NCBI GenBank assembly: GCA_002402575.1
Contig: DHGD01000063.1
Span: 1-9,557, forward strand
Reading direction: 5' to 3'
DNA length: 9,557 nucleotides
Origin: Syntrophomonas sp. UBA4807
GTDB lineage: Bacteria; Bacillota; Syntrophomonadia; Syntrophomonadales; Syntrophomonadaceae
A program made the position numbers and the translations under genes. Of this stretch, positions 1-6,474 are shown in pieces. The notes beneath the pieces were generated by a model, which worked only from the letters and a program-made list of their open reading frames with translations, ran no database searches and was not told the DNA's origin. Position 1 is the first letter of the stretch. The number at the start of each line of letters is the position of its first letter.

Positions 1-459
1 CGCAAGCCGCTCTTTGAGATTCAACCGGTGCAGAGCCGGGTGGACAACAACACGCAGGTGATATATGAGCGGGAATATCAGCACTGCGGTCATGTGATCA
101 TTTCTGATTTTCCCAATGCCATTGAATTGATTGGCAAGACCGTTGATGAGATACGCATGCTTTATAATGAGCAGAACGGTTACCAGGTCAAGATCGAAGA
201 CAACACCATTATCTTAAGACAGCTAGTAAGCGATTGGTGTCCGCAGGATTATGAGAAGACACGCATCAAAGCCTATCAAGGGCGGCTGGCAGTTTATAAA
301 GGCCCGGACAGCAGCCACGAGCAACTGTTGAGAGTCACCACCATCGAGATCGGCTCCCTGCCCGAAGACATAGCAGCTGCCATACGCAACGGTCAATATG
401 AATTTGCCAATGAAGCCATGTTAAATGATGCACTAGAGAGCCTGGACGAATATATGTAA
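1..459 (+). CDS. BofC-like sporulation protein, C-terminal part (5'-truncated by window edge)
   Basis: The frame is open to the first base of the window, so the 152 residues seen are the C-terminal part of a longer protein; the GTG at 28 has no ribosome binding site and is probably internal. The last ~70 residues (GRLAVYKGP, then a TTIEIGSLP segment and an acidic C-terminal helix ending LDEYM) resemble the BofC C-terminal domain. The preceding part has the pattern YxxCGH (near residues 26-31) that I associate with clostridial BofC-like proteins. In Bacillus, BofC lies between the forespore and mother-cell membranes and restrains SpoIVB, which controls pro-sigma-K processing. That role is inferred here, since clostridial homologues are barely characterised. 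A bofC gene close to ruvAB, queA and tgt is also the Bacillus arrangement, which supports the call. The membrane anchor or signal peptide, if any, is outside the window. Confidence 0.68.
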   Translation, partial: RKPLFEIQPVQSRVDNNTQVIYEREYQHCGHVIISDFPNAIELIGKTVDEIRMLYNEQNGYQVKIEDNTIILRQLVSDWCPQDYEKTRIKAYQGRLAVYKGPDSSHEQLLRVTTIEIGSLPEDIAAAIRNGQYEFANEAMLNDALESLDEYM

Positions 460-463
460 AGAC

Positions 464-493
464 GTGTCAGGGGACGGTTGCCGTCCCCTGCAC
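464..493 (+). repeat. Hairpin repeat just after the bofC stop
   Basis: CAGGGGACGG (468-477) and CCGTCCCCTG (481-490) form a perfect 10-bp stem with loop TTG. GTG (464-466) and CAC (491-493) can extend it past one bulged T. It could stop or protect the 3' end of the bofC transcript, but no T-run follows, so it is not a canonical intrinsic terminator. Its left half is one copy of the repeat found inverted at 602-617 and 648-663. Confidence 0.75.
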
Positions 494-663
494 ATCGAGA
501 AATCAGAATGCGCTGCTCCACACTGTCTATCTGACGAATAGCCTGTTAGAAGCGGATCGTGATTTAGTTCAGAGGGTCAGAATTTAATAGCCGGGTCAGA
601 GAACCGTCCCCTGACACAGAGGGTCAGATTTAATAGCCGTGTCAGAGAACCGTCCCCTGACAC
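464..663. repeat. 200-bp segment bounded by perfect 16-bp inverted repeats
   Basis: GTGTCAGGGGACGGTT at 464-479 recurs as its exact reverse complement AACCGTCCCCTGACAC at 602-617 and 648-663, so the segment is bounded by perfect inverted repeats. No target-site duplication is evident at the outer edges and no open frame of note lies inside, so it could be a non-autonomous (MITE-like or REP-like) element or merely clustered palindromic repeats. I recall repeats containing GGGGACGG in intergenic regions of many Clostridia, sometimes near IS200/Y1-type transposases; that is recollection, not shown here. The middle (494-569) contains nothing I recognise. The segment begins four bases after the bofC stop and separates bofC from ruvC. 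Confidence 0.7.
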
Positions 664-664
664 A
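574..664 (+). repeat. Two tandem copies of a ~47-bp palindrome-bearing repeat
   Basis: Copy 1 (574-620) and copy 2 (621-664) both begin GGGTCAG, continue with a TTTAATAGCC segment, then GTCAGAGAACCGTCCCC and TGACACA. They differ by one A in the A/T run and by a G/T change (CCGGGTCAG against CCGTGTCAG). Within each, (G)GGTCAG or GTGTCAG pairs with CTGACAC around an 11-nt loop; in copy 2 the stem is 639-645 with 657-663, a perfect 7 bp. The near-identity implies a recent duplication. Confidence 0.8.
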
Positions 665-776
665 TACAAGGCCGATTATCTGGTCTTAGTCTTTATTTTC
701 TGGGCTAATTATGCATAGCACTGACCCAGAATATCAAGTATCATAAATGTATCCTTAAGGTAAGGAAATTATTGTT
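664..776 (+). other. Remaining gap upstream of ruvC, no confident promoter
   Basis: This A/T-richer stretch should hold the promoter of the ruv-que-sec genes if the repeat region does not allow read-through from bofC. The best weak candidate is CTGACC (721-726) with TAAATG (744-749) at 17-bp spacing, which matches the sigma-A consensus poorly. No operator resembling a LexA box was recognised. A ribosome binding site, TAAGGAAA (761-768), precedes ruvC. Confidence 0.3.
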
Positions 777-1274
777 ATGAGGGTATTAGGGCTTGATCCG
801 GGAACCGCCCGCACTGGATACGGTGCGGTGGAATACCGCGGCGGGCGTCTCAAAGTGCTCGATTATGGCCTGATAACCACCATGTCGGATATGGCCATGC
901 CGCAGCGCTTGCAGGTCATCAATCGCGAACTGTCGGGATTAATAGAAACTATCAGACCTGACGCGGTCGCGGTGGAGCAGTTGTTTTATTTTAAAAATGC
1001 TAAAACGGTCATTACTGTAGCCCAGAGCCGCGGGGTGATACTGCTGACCAGCGCTCAGGCAGGTATCGGCATAGCCGAATATACTCCTTTGCAAATCAAA
1101 CAGGCGGTAGTTGGCTATGGCAGCGCCGACAAAAAGCAGGTGCAGTACATGGTACAGAAGCTCTTGTCCTTGAAGGAGATGCCCCGGCCAGACGATGCCG
1201 CCGACGCATTGGCGGCGGCCATCTGCCATCTGAATTTCTATCGCCTGTCCGACCTTTACGGGCGCAAAGCATAA
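777..1274 (+). CDS. ruvC: Holliday junction resolvase RuvC
   Basis: RuvC is the dimeric, magnesium-dependent endonuclease that cuts Holliday junctions symmetrically, acting with RuvAB in recombination repair in the cytoplasm. The 165 residues match the usual family length. The four acidic catalytic residues are visible: D7 in MRVLGLDPGTARTG, E67 in AVEQLFYFKN, and D140 and D143 in PDDAADALAAAICH. The basic DNA-contacting stretch around YGSADKKQVQ (114-123) is present. The ATG at 777 is preceded by AAGGAA at 762-767. The gene lies 21 bp upstream of ruvA with ruvB next, the complete ruvCAB order typical of Clostridia; Bacillus lacks ruvC and uses RecU instead. Nothing unusual is seen in the protein. 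Confidence 0.98.
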   Translation: MRVLGLDPGTARTGYGAVEYRGGRLKVLDYGLITTMSDMAMPQRLQVINRELSGLIETIRPDAVAVEQLFYFKNAKTVITVAQSRGVILLTSAQAGIGIAEYTPLQIKQAVVGYGSADKKQVQYMVQKLLSLKEMPRPDDAADALAAAICHLNFYRLSDLYGRKA

Positions 1275-1295
1275 TTCGACAAAAGGGGTTGCCAA

Positions 1296-1898
1296 ATGAT
1301 TGCTTTTATTAAGGGCCAGCTTCGCGACATTCGCGCCGATCAGGCGATAGTTGAAGTAAATGGACTGGGTTACGAGATATACGTCCATCAGCGGGCCTTA
1401 AGCCGTCTGCCCTTGCTGGGACAGACGATTTTGCTGCATACCCATTTAGCTGTTTCGGAAAATGAATTTAAACTCTATGGCTTTCTGGACCAAACGGAAC
1501 TGGAGCTTTTCCGGATGCTCTTGTCAATATCGGGTATCGGCGCCAAAGCGGCCCTCAACGTGCTGGGCGCTATGGCGCCGGCCCAGTTCTATAAAGCCGT
1601 CGCCAGCCAGGATGAAAAAGCCTTGTTGCGCATCCCCGGAGTGGGCAAGAAAATGGCCCAGCGTCTGGTGTTCGAGCTGAAAGACAAAGTGGCTGCGGAG
1701 CTGGCCTTAACTCCGCCGGACAGTGAACGCTCCCTGCCCTTCAATGAAGTCATAGAGGCTCTGGAGGCCCTGGGTTACAGCCGCAGCGAGGTATTTTCCG
1801 AACTGTTGGACTTGAATAATCAGGGCCAGATGGGTCAAAATGTGGCAGAAAACGTCAAGCTGGTCTTGAAGAAAAAAGCCCAAAGGCTTAAGAAATAG
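1296..1898 (+). CDS. ruvA: Holliday junction branch migration complex subunit RuvA
   Basis: RuvA forms a tetramer that holds the Holliday junction in a square-planar form and loads the RuvB motors. The 200-residue protein has the three usual domains. These are an N-terminal OB fold (1 to about 62, starting MIAFIKGQLRDI), a central domain with two helix-hairpin-helix DNA-binding motifs (ISGIGAKAAL at 78-87 and IPGVGKKMAQRL at 113-124), and a C-terminal three-helix domain (about 150-195, EVIEALEALGYS) that contacts RuvB. An AAAGGGG ribosome binding site (1281-1287) precedes the ATG. It sits between ruvC and ruvB with gaps of 21 and 14 bp, so the three are surely co-transcribed. Confidence 0.98.
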   Translation: MIAFIKGQLRDIRADQAIVEVNGLGYEIYVHQRALSRLPLLGQTILLHTHLAVSENEFKLYGFLDQTELELFRMLLSISGIGAKAALNVLGAMAPAQFYKAVASQDEKALLRIPGVGKKMAQRLVFELKDKVAAELALTPPDSERSLPFNEVIEALEALGYSRSEVFSELLDLNNQGQMGQNVAENVKLVLKKKAQRLKK

Positions 1899-1912
1899 GC
1901 GGGAGGCACTAT

Positions 1913-2962
1913 ATGCGGGAAGAACGCTTGATATCGGCTCACTTGCTCAGCGAAGAAGACCATCAAGAAAATACTACTCTGCGGCCTTTGAAGCTGGCTG
2001 ATTACATCGGCCAGAGCAAAGTCAAGGATAATATCCAGGTGTTTATCGAGGCTGCCAGGGGACGTGAGGAGAGTATAGACCACATCCTCTTAAGCGGGCC
2101 GCCGGGGCTGGGTAAGACCACTTTAGCTGCCATTATCGCCAATGAACTTGGCAAGCCGATCCGCAAAACTTCGGGACCGGCAATTGAAAGACCGGGGGAT
2201 TTGGCCGCAATCCTCACTAATCTGGAGCCAGGGGAAATATTGTTTATCGATGAAATCCACCGCCTTAACCGCACCGTGGAGGAAATCATGTATCCGGCCA
2301 TGGAGGATTATGCTATCGACATTGTGATTGGCAAAGGGCCGGGGGCCAGGACGCTGTGTCTGGATCTAACGCCTTTCACACTGATCGGAGCCACAACCCG
2401 TCCGGGCCTTTTGAGCTCCCCTTTAAGGGACCGCTTTGGCATCAACTGCCGCCTGGATTTCTACAATGCAGAGGAGCTGCTATTGATAATTGAACGGGCT
2501 GCGGCCATAATGGGGCTAAGCATTCAAAAACAGGGCGCGGCAGAGATCGCCCGCCGCGCCCGGGGGACGCCGCGAATCGCCAACCGCCTGCTGCGCCGGG
2601 TATGGGATTTTGCCCTGGTAAAAGGCGATGGCATGATCAGCCTGGATCTGGCTAAAATGGCCTTAAACAGCCTGGAGATAGATGAATGCGGCCTTGATAA
2701 CGTGGATAGAATGATACTGGAAGCCTTGATAATAAAATTCGGGGGCGGTCCGGTGGGCTTGGAAACGCTGGCTGCGGTAGTGTCCGAGGAGGGCGATACC
2801 TTAAGCGATGTATATGAGCCTTATCTTATCAAACTGGGGCTGATACAAAAAACCCCCCGAGGGAGGGTGGCCACCTCAAGCGCCTACCGGCATATGGGAT
2901 ACCCGACCAGCTCCACCTGGAAGTCGGAGTTGTTCAGCTCCAATTGTGATAACGTTGACTAA
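1913..2962 (+). CDS. ruvB: Holliday junction branch migration ATPase RuvB
   Basis: RuvB is the AAA+ hexameric motor that pumps DNA through the RuvA-held junction. Motifs in order are Walker A GPPGLGKTT (62-70), Walker B ILFIDEIHRL (109-118), sensor 1 GATTRPG (159-165), the arginine-finger region SSPLRDRFG (168-176) and sensor 2 GTPRIANR (218-225). A C-terminal winged-helix domain follows, with FGGGPVGLETLA (276-287) and the basic turn TPRGRVAT (314-321). Length 349 is normal. The short tail after GYPTSSTWKSEL is variable and unremarkable. GGGAGG at 1901-1906 sets the ATG. The gene is 14 bp after ruvA and 12 bp before queH. Confidence 0.98.
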   Translation: MREERLISAHLLSEEDHQENTTLRPLKLADYIGQSKVKDNIQVFIEAARGREESIDHILLSGPPGLGKTTLAAIIANELGKPIRKTSGPAIERPGDLAAILTNLEPGEILFIDEIHRLNRTVEEIMYPAMEDYAIDIVIGKGPGARTLCLDLTPFTLIGATTRPGLLSSPLRDRFGINCRLDFYNAEELLLIIERAAAIMGLSIQKQGAAEIARRARGTPRIANRLLRRVWDFALVKGDGMISLDLAKMALNSLEIDECGLDNVDRMILEALIIKFGGGPVGLETLAAVVSEEGDTLSDVYEPYLIKLGLIQKTPRGRVATSSAYRHMGYPTSSTWKSELFSSNCDNVD

Positions 2963-2974
2963 ATGGAGTAAGCA

Positions 2975-3523
2975 ATGGCTAAATTACTGCTGCATACCTG
3001 CTGCGGACCGTGTTCCACTGTGCCTGTTCCGGCCCTTCGTGAAGAGGGTTTTGATGTTATGGGCTATTTTTATAATCCCAACATCCACCCGTATACCGAA
3101 TACAAGAAGCGGTTAGAGGCTTTGCAGGACTATGCCCGCCAACAGGATTTACAGATTATCGGCGCTGCGGACTATGATCCGGTGGAGTATTTTCACCACG
3201 TCACCTTCCGGGAGCAGAAGCGCTGTCAGTTATGTTATCAGCTCAGGCTGCATCAGACTGCCCGGATAGCCCGCTCCGGCAAGTTCGATTACTTTTCCAC
3301 CACTCTGTTGGTCAGCCCTTTTCAGAAGCACGACCAAATCAAGGAGGCCGGAGAAATAGCGGCTCAAAAATATGGGGTCCCCTTCCTGTATCGAGACTTC
3401 CGCGACCAATATAAAGAAACTGTGAGCCGATCTAAAGAGGCCGGATTGTACCGGCAGCAATACTGCGGGTGTCTGTATAGCGAGCAGGAACGCTATACGT
3501 CGCATCGCACCAAGCGATACTGA
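2975..3523 (+). CDS. queH: Epoxyqueuosine reductase QueH
   Basis: QueH (formerly DUF208) reduces epoxyqueuosine to queuosine in tRNA, the last step of Q synthesis, replacing the cobalamin-dependent QueG. The 182-residue protein begins LLLHTCCGPCS, giving the Cys-Cys pair C9-C10 plus C13. It then has CQLC (C84, C87), the family segment YFSTTLLVSPFQKHDQI (107-123) and a late CGC (C164, C166). These cysteines fit the iron-sulfur and metal sites described for the family. GGAG at 2965-2968 precedes the ATG. It is 12 bp after ruvB and shares the strand with queA and tgt, so three Q-pathway steps are encoded together. I saw no oddity in the protein. Confidence 0.94.
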   Translation: MAKLLLHTCCGPCSTVPVPALREEGFDVMGYFYNPNIHPYTEYKKRLEALQDYARQQDLQIIGAADYDPVEYFHHVTFREQKRCQLCYQLRLHQTARIARSGKFDYFSTTLLVSPFQKHDQIKEAGEIAAQKYGVPFLYRDFRDQYKETVSRSKEAGLYRQQYCGCLYSEQERYTSHRTKRY

Positions 3524-3542
3524 ACACGGAGGATGTGACCCC

Positions 3543-3770
3543 ATGAATGAAATGGATAATATAGCCAGACTGCTTATTGCATTGGGCGTTTTAATCCTTT
3601 TGTCCGGATTGGGATTATGGCTGTTGAGCAAGCTGGGCGGGGGCGGATACCGCATCCCCGGTGATTTTGTGATTCGCCGCGGCAATTTTACTCTTTATTT
3701 CCCGCTAGCCAGCGGATTGATTTTGAGCCTTATCTTGACAATTTTGCTGAATCTGCTATTGAGAAGATAA
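3543..3770 (+). CDS. DUF2905 family small membrane protein
   Basis: This is a 75-residue protein with two hydrophobic segments, roughly residues 8-30 and 50-72. They are joined by a short loop with the motif GGGGYRIPGDFVIRRGNFTLYFPL (33-56, shown for its conserved IPGD and YFPL). This loop is the hallmark of the DUF2905 family as I know it. The protein ends in a basic RR and should sit in the cytoplasmic membrane. Function is unknown; homologues in Clostridia are often found near ruvB and queA, as here. GGAGG at 3528-3532 supports the ATG at 3543, though an ATG three codons later is possible. It lies 19 bp after queH. Confidence 0.87.
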   Translation: MNEMDNIARLLIALGVLILLSGLGLWLLSKLGGGGYRIPGDFVIRRGNFTLYFPLASGLILSLILTILLNLLLRR

Positions 3771-3774
3771 AACT

Positions 3775-3876
3775 ATGTCTACCGATGCCCAGATGCGCAT
3801 CCTGGCTGAACTGAGCGTCGCGGGAGGAGATAAACACTATTGTCGAACGACAGCCGCAGTCATTATTACGATCTAA
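3775..3876 (+). CDS. Possible 33-residue open frame between DUF2905 and queA
   Basis: An ATG four bases after the DUF2905 stop opens a 33-codon frame that runs through the queA ribosome binding site and overlaps the first 37 bases of queA in another frame. The peptide starts MSTDAQMRILAELSVAGG and has no motif I recognise. No good Shine-Dalgarno precedes it (only GAGAAGATAA, which is the end of the upstream gene). It might be a coupling leader, a remnant of a lost gene, or chance. Chance is the default view. Confidence 0.2.
   Translation: MSTDAQMRILAELSVAGGDKHYCRTTAAVIITI
3822..3842 (+). promoter_or_regulatory. Ribosome binding site and TTG start deciding the queA N-terminus
   Basis: GGGAGGAGA (3822-3830) lies nine bases before TTG at 3840. 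An in-frame TAA at 3831-3833 rules out any earlier start, so TTG is the only reasonable initiator. It adds about ten residues ahead of the usual QueA start region. Confidence 0.8.
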
Positions 3877-4895
3877 AGCAATACCAATACCATTTGCCCC
3901 CGGAGTTAATAGCCCAATACCCGGCGGAGCCCCGTGACAGTTCGCGCCTGTTGGCGGTGGAGCGAAACAGCGGGGCTATTCATGACCGCACTTTTAGAGA
4001 TCTGGGGGATTATTTGAGCGCTGGCGATGTTCTGGTTTTAAACGATACCCGGGTCATTCCGGCACGTCTGCTGGGGATGAAGGAGAGCGGCGGGCAGGTG
4101 GAAATTTTACTTTTGCGCAGGCAGGGTCAGGAATGGGAAGCCCTGGTCAAACCCGCCCGGCGATTGCGCCCCGGTTACCGCATTTTTTTCCCTGGTTACG
4201 AAAATGCAGAGGCCTTGATTACGGGAGAGATGGACATGCCCGGGGGGCGGCGGCTGCGGCTGATAAACTGTGATGAAGACGTTTTCATTGCGGAGGCCGG
4301 GCATATACCTCTGCCGCCATACATTGAACGCCAGGATGAGTCCCTTGACGCGGAGCGCTACCAGACTGTCTATGCCCGGCACAGCGGGTCGGCAGCCGCA
4401 CCCACCGCCGGGCTGCATTTCACCGCCGACTTGCTGAAGAAGCTCCAGGCCGGGGGGGTAGATGTGGCTACCTTGGTTCTGCATGTCGGGCTGGGAACCT
4501 TTCGCCCGGTGAGCTGTGAGGATATCCGCCAGCATAAGATGCACAGCGAATTTTACCAGGTCAATGCTGAGACTGCTCAGACCCTCAATAGAGCCAGGCA
4601 AAAAGGGGGGCGGATCATCGCGGTGGGCACCACAGTGGTTCGCACCCTGGAGAGCATCTATGATGAAGCGCAGGGCTACCAGGCCGGACAGGGAGAAACT
4701 GATATTTTTATTTATCCAGGATACCAATTTCGGGCTGTTGACCGGCTGATAACCAATTTTCACCTGCCGGGGTCTACGCTCTTGATGCTAGTGTCCGCTT
4801 TTTTGGGGGCGGAGACCACCCGTGCCGCCTATCTGCACGCTGTGCAAGAAAGGTACCGTTTTTTCAGCTACGGAGATGCCATGCTTATATATTGA
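3840..4895 (+). CDS. queA: S-adenosylmethionine:tRNA ribosyltransferase-isomerase QueA
   Basis: QueA transfers and isomerises the ribosyl part of S-adenosylmethionine onto preQ1 in tRNA, making epoxyqueuosine. The 351-residue protein carries the family signatures: PRDSSRLL (31-38), LNDTRVIPARL (67-77), IPLPPYI (156-162), AAPTAGLHFT (186-195), LHVGLGTF (214-221), GTTVVRTLE (263-271), TNFHLPGSTLLMLVSAF (305-321) and the terminal YRFFSYGDAMLI (339-350). It is slightly longer than the usual ~342 residues because of the N-terminal extension MSNDSRSHYY. Between DUF2905 and queA there are 69 bp. It acts after Tgt and before QueH, and all three are in this cluster. Confidence 0.97.
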   Translation: MSNDSRSHYYDLKQYQYHLPPELIAQYPAEPRDSSRLLAVERNSGAIHDRTFRDLGDYLSAGDVLVLNDTRVIPARLLGMKESGGQVEILLLRRQGQEWEALVKPARRLRPGYRIFFPGYENAEALITGEMDMPGGRRLRLINCDEDVFIAEAGHIPLPPYIERQDESLDAERYQTVYARHSGSAAAPTAGLHFTADLLKKLQAGGVDVATLVLHVGLGTFRPVSCEDIRQHKMHSEFYQVNAETAQTLNRARQKGGRIIAVGTTVVRTLESIYDEAQGYQAGQGETDIFIYPGYQFRAVDRLITNFHLPGSTLLMLVSAFLGAETTRAAYLHAVQERYRFFSYGDAMLIY

Positions 4896-4899
4896 TTTG

Positions 4900-5034
4900 A
4901 TGACCGACCCACCAGGGCTTTTGACGCCAAGTTTATATGTGACCACCGGCGGAAGCAAGTGGCAACTCTGGAACTTACCCCAAGCGGCGCTTTCTGTAGC
5001 GGATAAATTTACTAGTACAGTTGAGGATGCATGA
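4900..5034 (+). CDS. Possible 44-residue open frame filling the queA-tgt gap
   Basis: The 135-bp gap between queA and tgt is spanned by an open frame from an ATG four bases after the queA stop to a TGA overlapping the tgt ATG as ATGA. The peptide begins MTDPPGLLTPSLYVTTGG and ends TSTVEDA. It has no membrane segment or motif I recognise, and no ribosome binding site precedes its ATG. The end-to-end fit suggests translational coupling, but a frame this short is easily open by chance. If it is not a gene, the gap holds nothing else that I could identify. Confidence 0.25.
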   Translation: MTDPPGLLTPSLYVTTGGSKWQLWNLPQAALSVADKFTSTVEDA

Positions 5035-5036
5035 TG
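5023..5036 (+). promoter_or_regulatory. tgt ribosome binding site with two adjacent ATG codons
   Basis: GAGGA at 5023-5027 is followed by ATGATG. The first ATG (5031) is only three bases away, whereas the second (5034) is six bases away and better spaced. The mature protein may therefore lack the first of its two methionines. Confidence 0.55.
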
Positions 5037-6134
5037 TTTACAATAGAGAAGAATGATCCCTTATGCCAGGCCCGGACGGGTTGGCTTAAAACCGGACATA
5101 TCGAAGCGGAAACGCCTATTTTCATGCCGGTTGGAACACAGGCCACGGTCAAAACCCTGACCCCCGAAGACCTGTACCAGATCGGGGCGTCTATAATTTT
5201 ATCGAATACCTACCACCTCTATCTGCGCCCCGGTGAGAAGCTAATCAAGCATGCCGGCGGACTGCACCGCTTCATGAACTGGGAGCGGGGTTTGTTGACG
5301 GACAGCGGCGGGTTTCAGGTGTTCAGCCTCAGCGCTATGCGGCGAATCAGCGATGAAGGAGCTGAGTTCCGTTCCCATATTGACGGTTCGTCTCATTTCC
5401 TAACTCCGGAAAAGGTGATGCAAATCCAAATGGATCTGGGGTCTGATATTGCCATGTGTTTTGATGAGTGCGCGCCCTACCCTTGTAATTACGAGGAAGC
5501 CCGGCAGGCGGTGGAGCGCACCACGCTGTGGGCGAAAAGATGCCGGGAAGCGCATCATTCTGACAGCCAGGTGCTGTTTGGCATCGTGCAGGGCAATGTA
5601 TTTCCGGAGTTGCGCCTGAAAAGCGCTGAGGATCTAATGGCTCTGGATTTTCCCGGATATGCTATCGGGGGCTTAAGCGTGGGTGAATCCAAACAGGAAA
5701 TGTATCATGTGATGCAGAATATGGATGGCCTCCTGCCCCGGGAGCGTCCGCGCTATCTGATGGGGGTGGGGGCGCCCGAGGACCTTCTCGAGGGGATGCG
5801 CTGTGGGGTGGATATGTTCGATTGCGTACTCCCTACCAGATTGGCCCGGCATGGCAGCGCTTATACCAGAGGTGGCCGGATTACGGTGCGCAATCGAGAA
5901 TATGCCGAGGATTTCCTTCCTCTGGACGCGGATTGCGGCTGTATGGTCTGCCAGGGTTTCAGCCGGGCCTATCTCAGGCATTTGATCAAGGCGGGTGAAA
6001 TGCTGGCCCATCGGCTGCTAACCTACCATAACGTGTATTTTTTGGTAAACCTGATGAAGGAAGCCCGCGAGACCATAAGGCAGGGGCGTTATATGGAGTT
6101 TTACCATAGTTTCCTGGCAGGTTACCAAATATAA
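5031..6134 (+). CDS. tgt: Queuine/preQ1 tRNA-guanine transglycosylase Tgt
   Basis: Tgt swaps guanine 34 of tRNAs with GUN anticodons for preQ1, starting the tRNA-bound part of queuosine synthesis. The 367 residues form the TIM-barrel enzyme. Visible motifs are ETPIFMPVGTQATVK (27-41), the base-binding TDSGGFQVFSL (90-100) with D91, GIVQG (184-188), GGLSVGE (213-219), and DMFDCVLPTR (261-270) with the likely nucleophile D264. A zinc site follows: C302, C304, C307 (DCGCMVC) and H333. After GIVQG the usual Gly or Ser is replaced by Asn, a tolerated variation as far as I know. The gene follows queA by 135 bp and is followed by 65 bp before yajC. Confidence 0.97.
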   Translation: MMFTIEKNDPLCQARTGWLKTGHIEAETPIFMPVGTQATVKTLTPEDLYQIGASIILSNTYHLYLRPGEKLIKHAGGLHRFMNWERGLLTDSGGFQVFSLSAMRRISDEGAEFRSHIDGSSHFLTPEKVMQIQMDLGSDIAMCFDECAPYPCNYEEARQAVERTTLWAKRCREAHHSDSQVLFGIVQGNVFPELRLKSAEDLMALDFPGYAIGGLSVGESKQEMYHVMQNMDGLLPRERPRYLMGVGAPEDLLEGMRCGVDMFDCVLPTRLARHGSAYTRGGRITVRNREYAEDFLPLDADCGCMVCQGFSRAYLRHLIKAGEMLAHRLLTYHNVYFLVNLMKEARETIRQGRYMEFYHSFLAGYQI

Positions 6135-6184
6135 TAGAGGATATCGGGCGCCGGTAGCGAATTCAAACTAAGTTGAACAATAAT

Positions 6185-6202
6185 AAGGGGTGATAACATT
6201 TG
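6185..6202 (+). promoter_or_regulatory. yajC ribosome binding site and TTG start
   Basis: AAGGGGTGAT (6185-6194) lies five bases before TTG at 6200, good spacing for initiation there. The next ATG, seven codons in (6221), would remove part of the start of the membrane segment and has no ribosome binding site. Confidence 0.75.
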
Positions 6203-6472
6203 GACAATTCTATAATTACTATGATTCTATATTTCGGCGGGTTTATTGCGATTTTCTATCTGTTTATCATACAACCCCGCAAGAAGCAGGAGAAAAAACA
6301 TAAAGAACTGTTGGAATCCTTGCGAAAAGGCGAGAAGGTTGTGACTATAGGAGGAATAAGGGGGGAAGTGGCTCGCATTAAAGAAAAGACCGTTATGTTG
6401 AGGGTCAATGACAATACCGAGATTGAGTTTCTAAAAACTGCGGTAGCCTACCGCCAGGATGAGGCTGAATAA
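6200..6472 (+). CDS. yajC: Preprotein translocase subunit YajC
   Basis: YajC is a small single-span membrane protein that associates with SecDF and the SecYEG channel; it is not essential in the species studied. The 90 residues start with a short N-terminus, then one membrane helix (about 5-24, ILYFGGFIAIFYLFII). The conserved QPRKKQEKKHKELLESL basic segment follows (25-41), then KGEKVVTIGGIRGEV (43-57), the cytoplasmic beta domain typical of the family. The TTG start is supported by its own ribosome binding site. Two bases separate it from the HD-protein gene; secD and secF follow, the standard yajC-secDF grouping. Confidence 0.95.
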   Translation: MDNSIITMILYFGGFIAIFYLFIIQPRKKQEKKHKELLESLRKGEKVVTIGGIRGEVARIKEKTVMLRVNDNTEIEFLKTAVAYRQDEAE

Positions 6473-6474
6473 TA

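Noticed and set aside
28..30. GTG at 28 as the start of the first gene
   Set aside because: The frame continues to base 1 without a stop, no ribosome binding site precedes it, and BofC-like proteins are longer at the N-terminus.
464..493. Intrinsic terminator after bofC
   Set aside because: The stem is strong but is followed by CATCGAGA rather than a T-run, and the sequence belongs to a repeat family, so it was listed as a repeat.
721..749. Sigma-A promoter upstream of ruvC
   Set aside because: CTGACC with TAAATG at 17 bp matches too few consensus positions to call; kept only as a weak possibility in the gap entry.
939..1388. Minus-strand open frame opposite ruvC and the start of ruvA
   Set aside because: It overlaps two unmistakable genes and their junction; a shadow.
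4107..4763. Minus-strand open frame of 218 codons opposite queA
   Set aside because: It is wholly inside queA, whose motifs are intact on the plus strand; the reverse product resembles nothing and has no ribosome binding site.
4822..4899. Upstream extension of the queA-tgt open frame into queA
   Set aside because: This part overlaps the conserved C-terminal coding sequence of queA in another frame, so only the portion from the ATG at 4900 was considered.
6135..6199. Promoter or operator between tgt and yajC
   Set aside because: TTGAAC (6173-6178) has no -10 at a workable distance before the start codon, and the TTCAA/TTGAA inverted pair there is too short to be meaningful.
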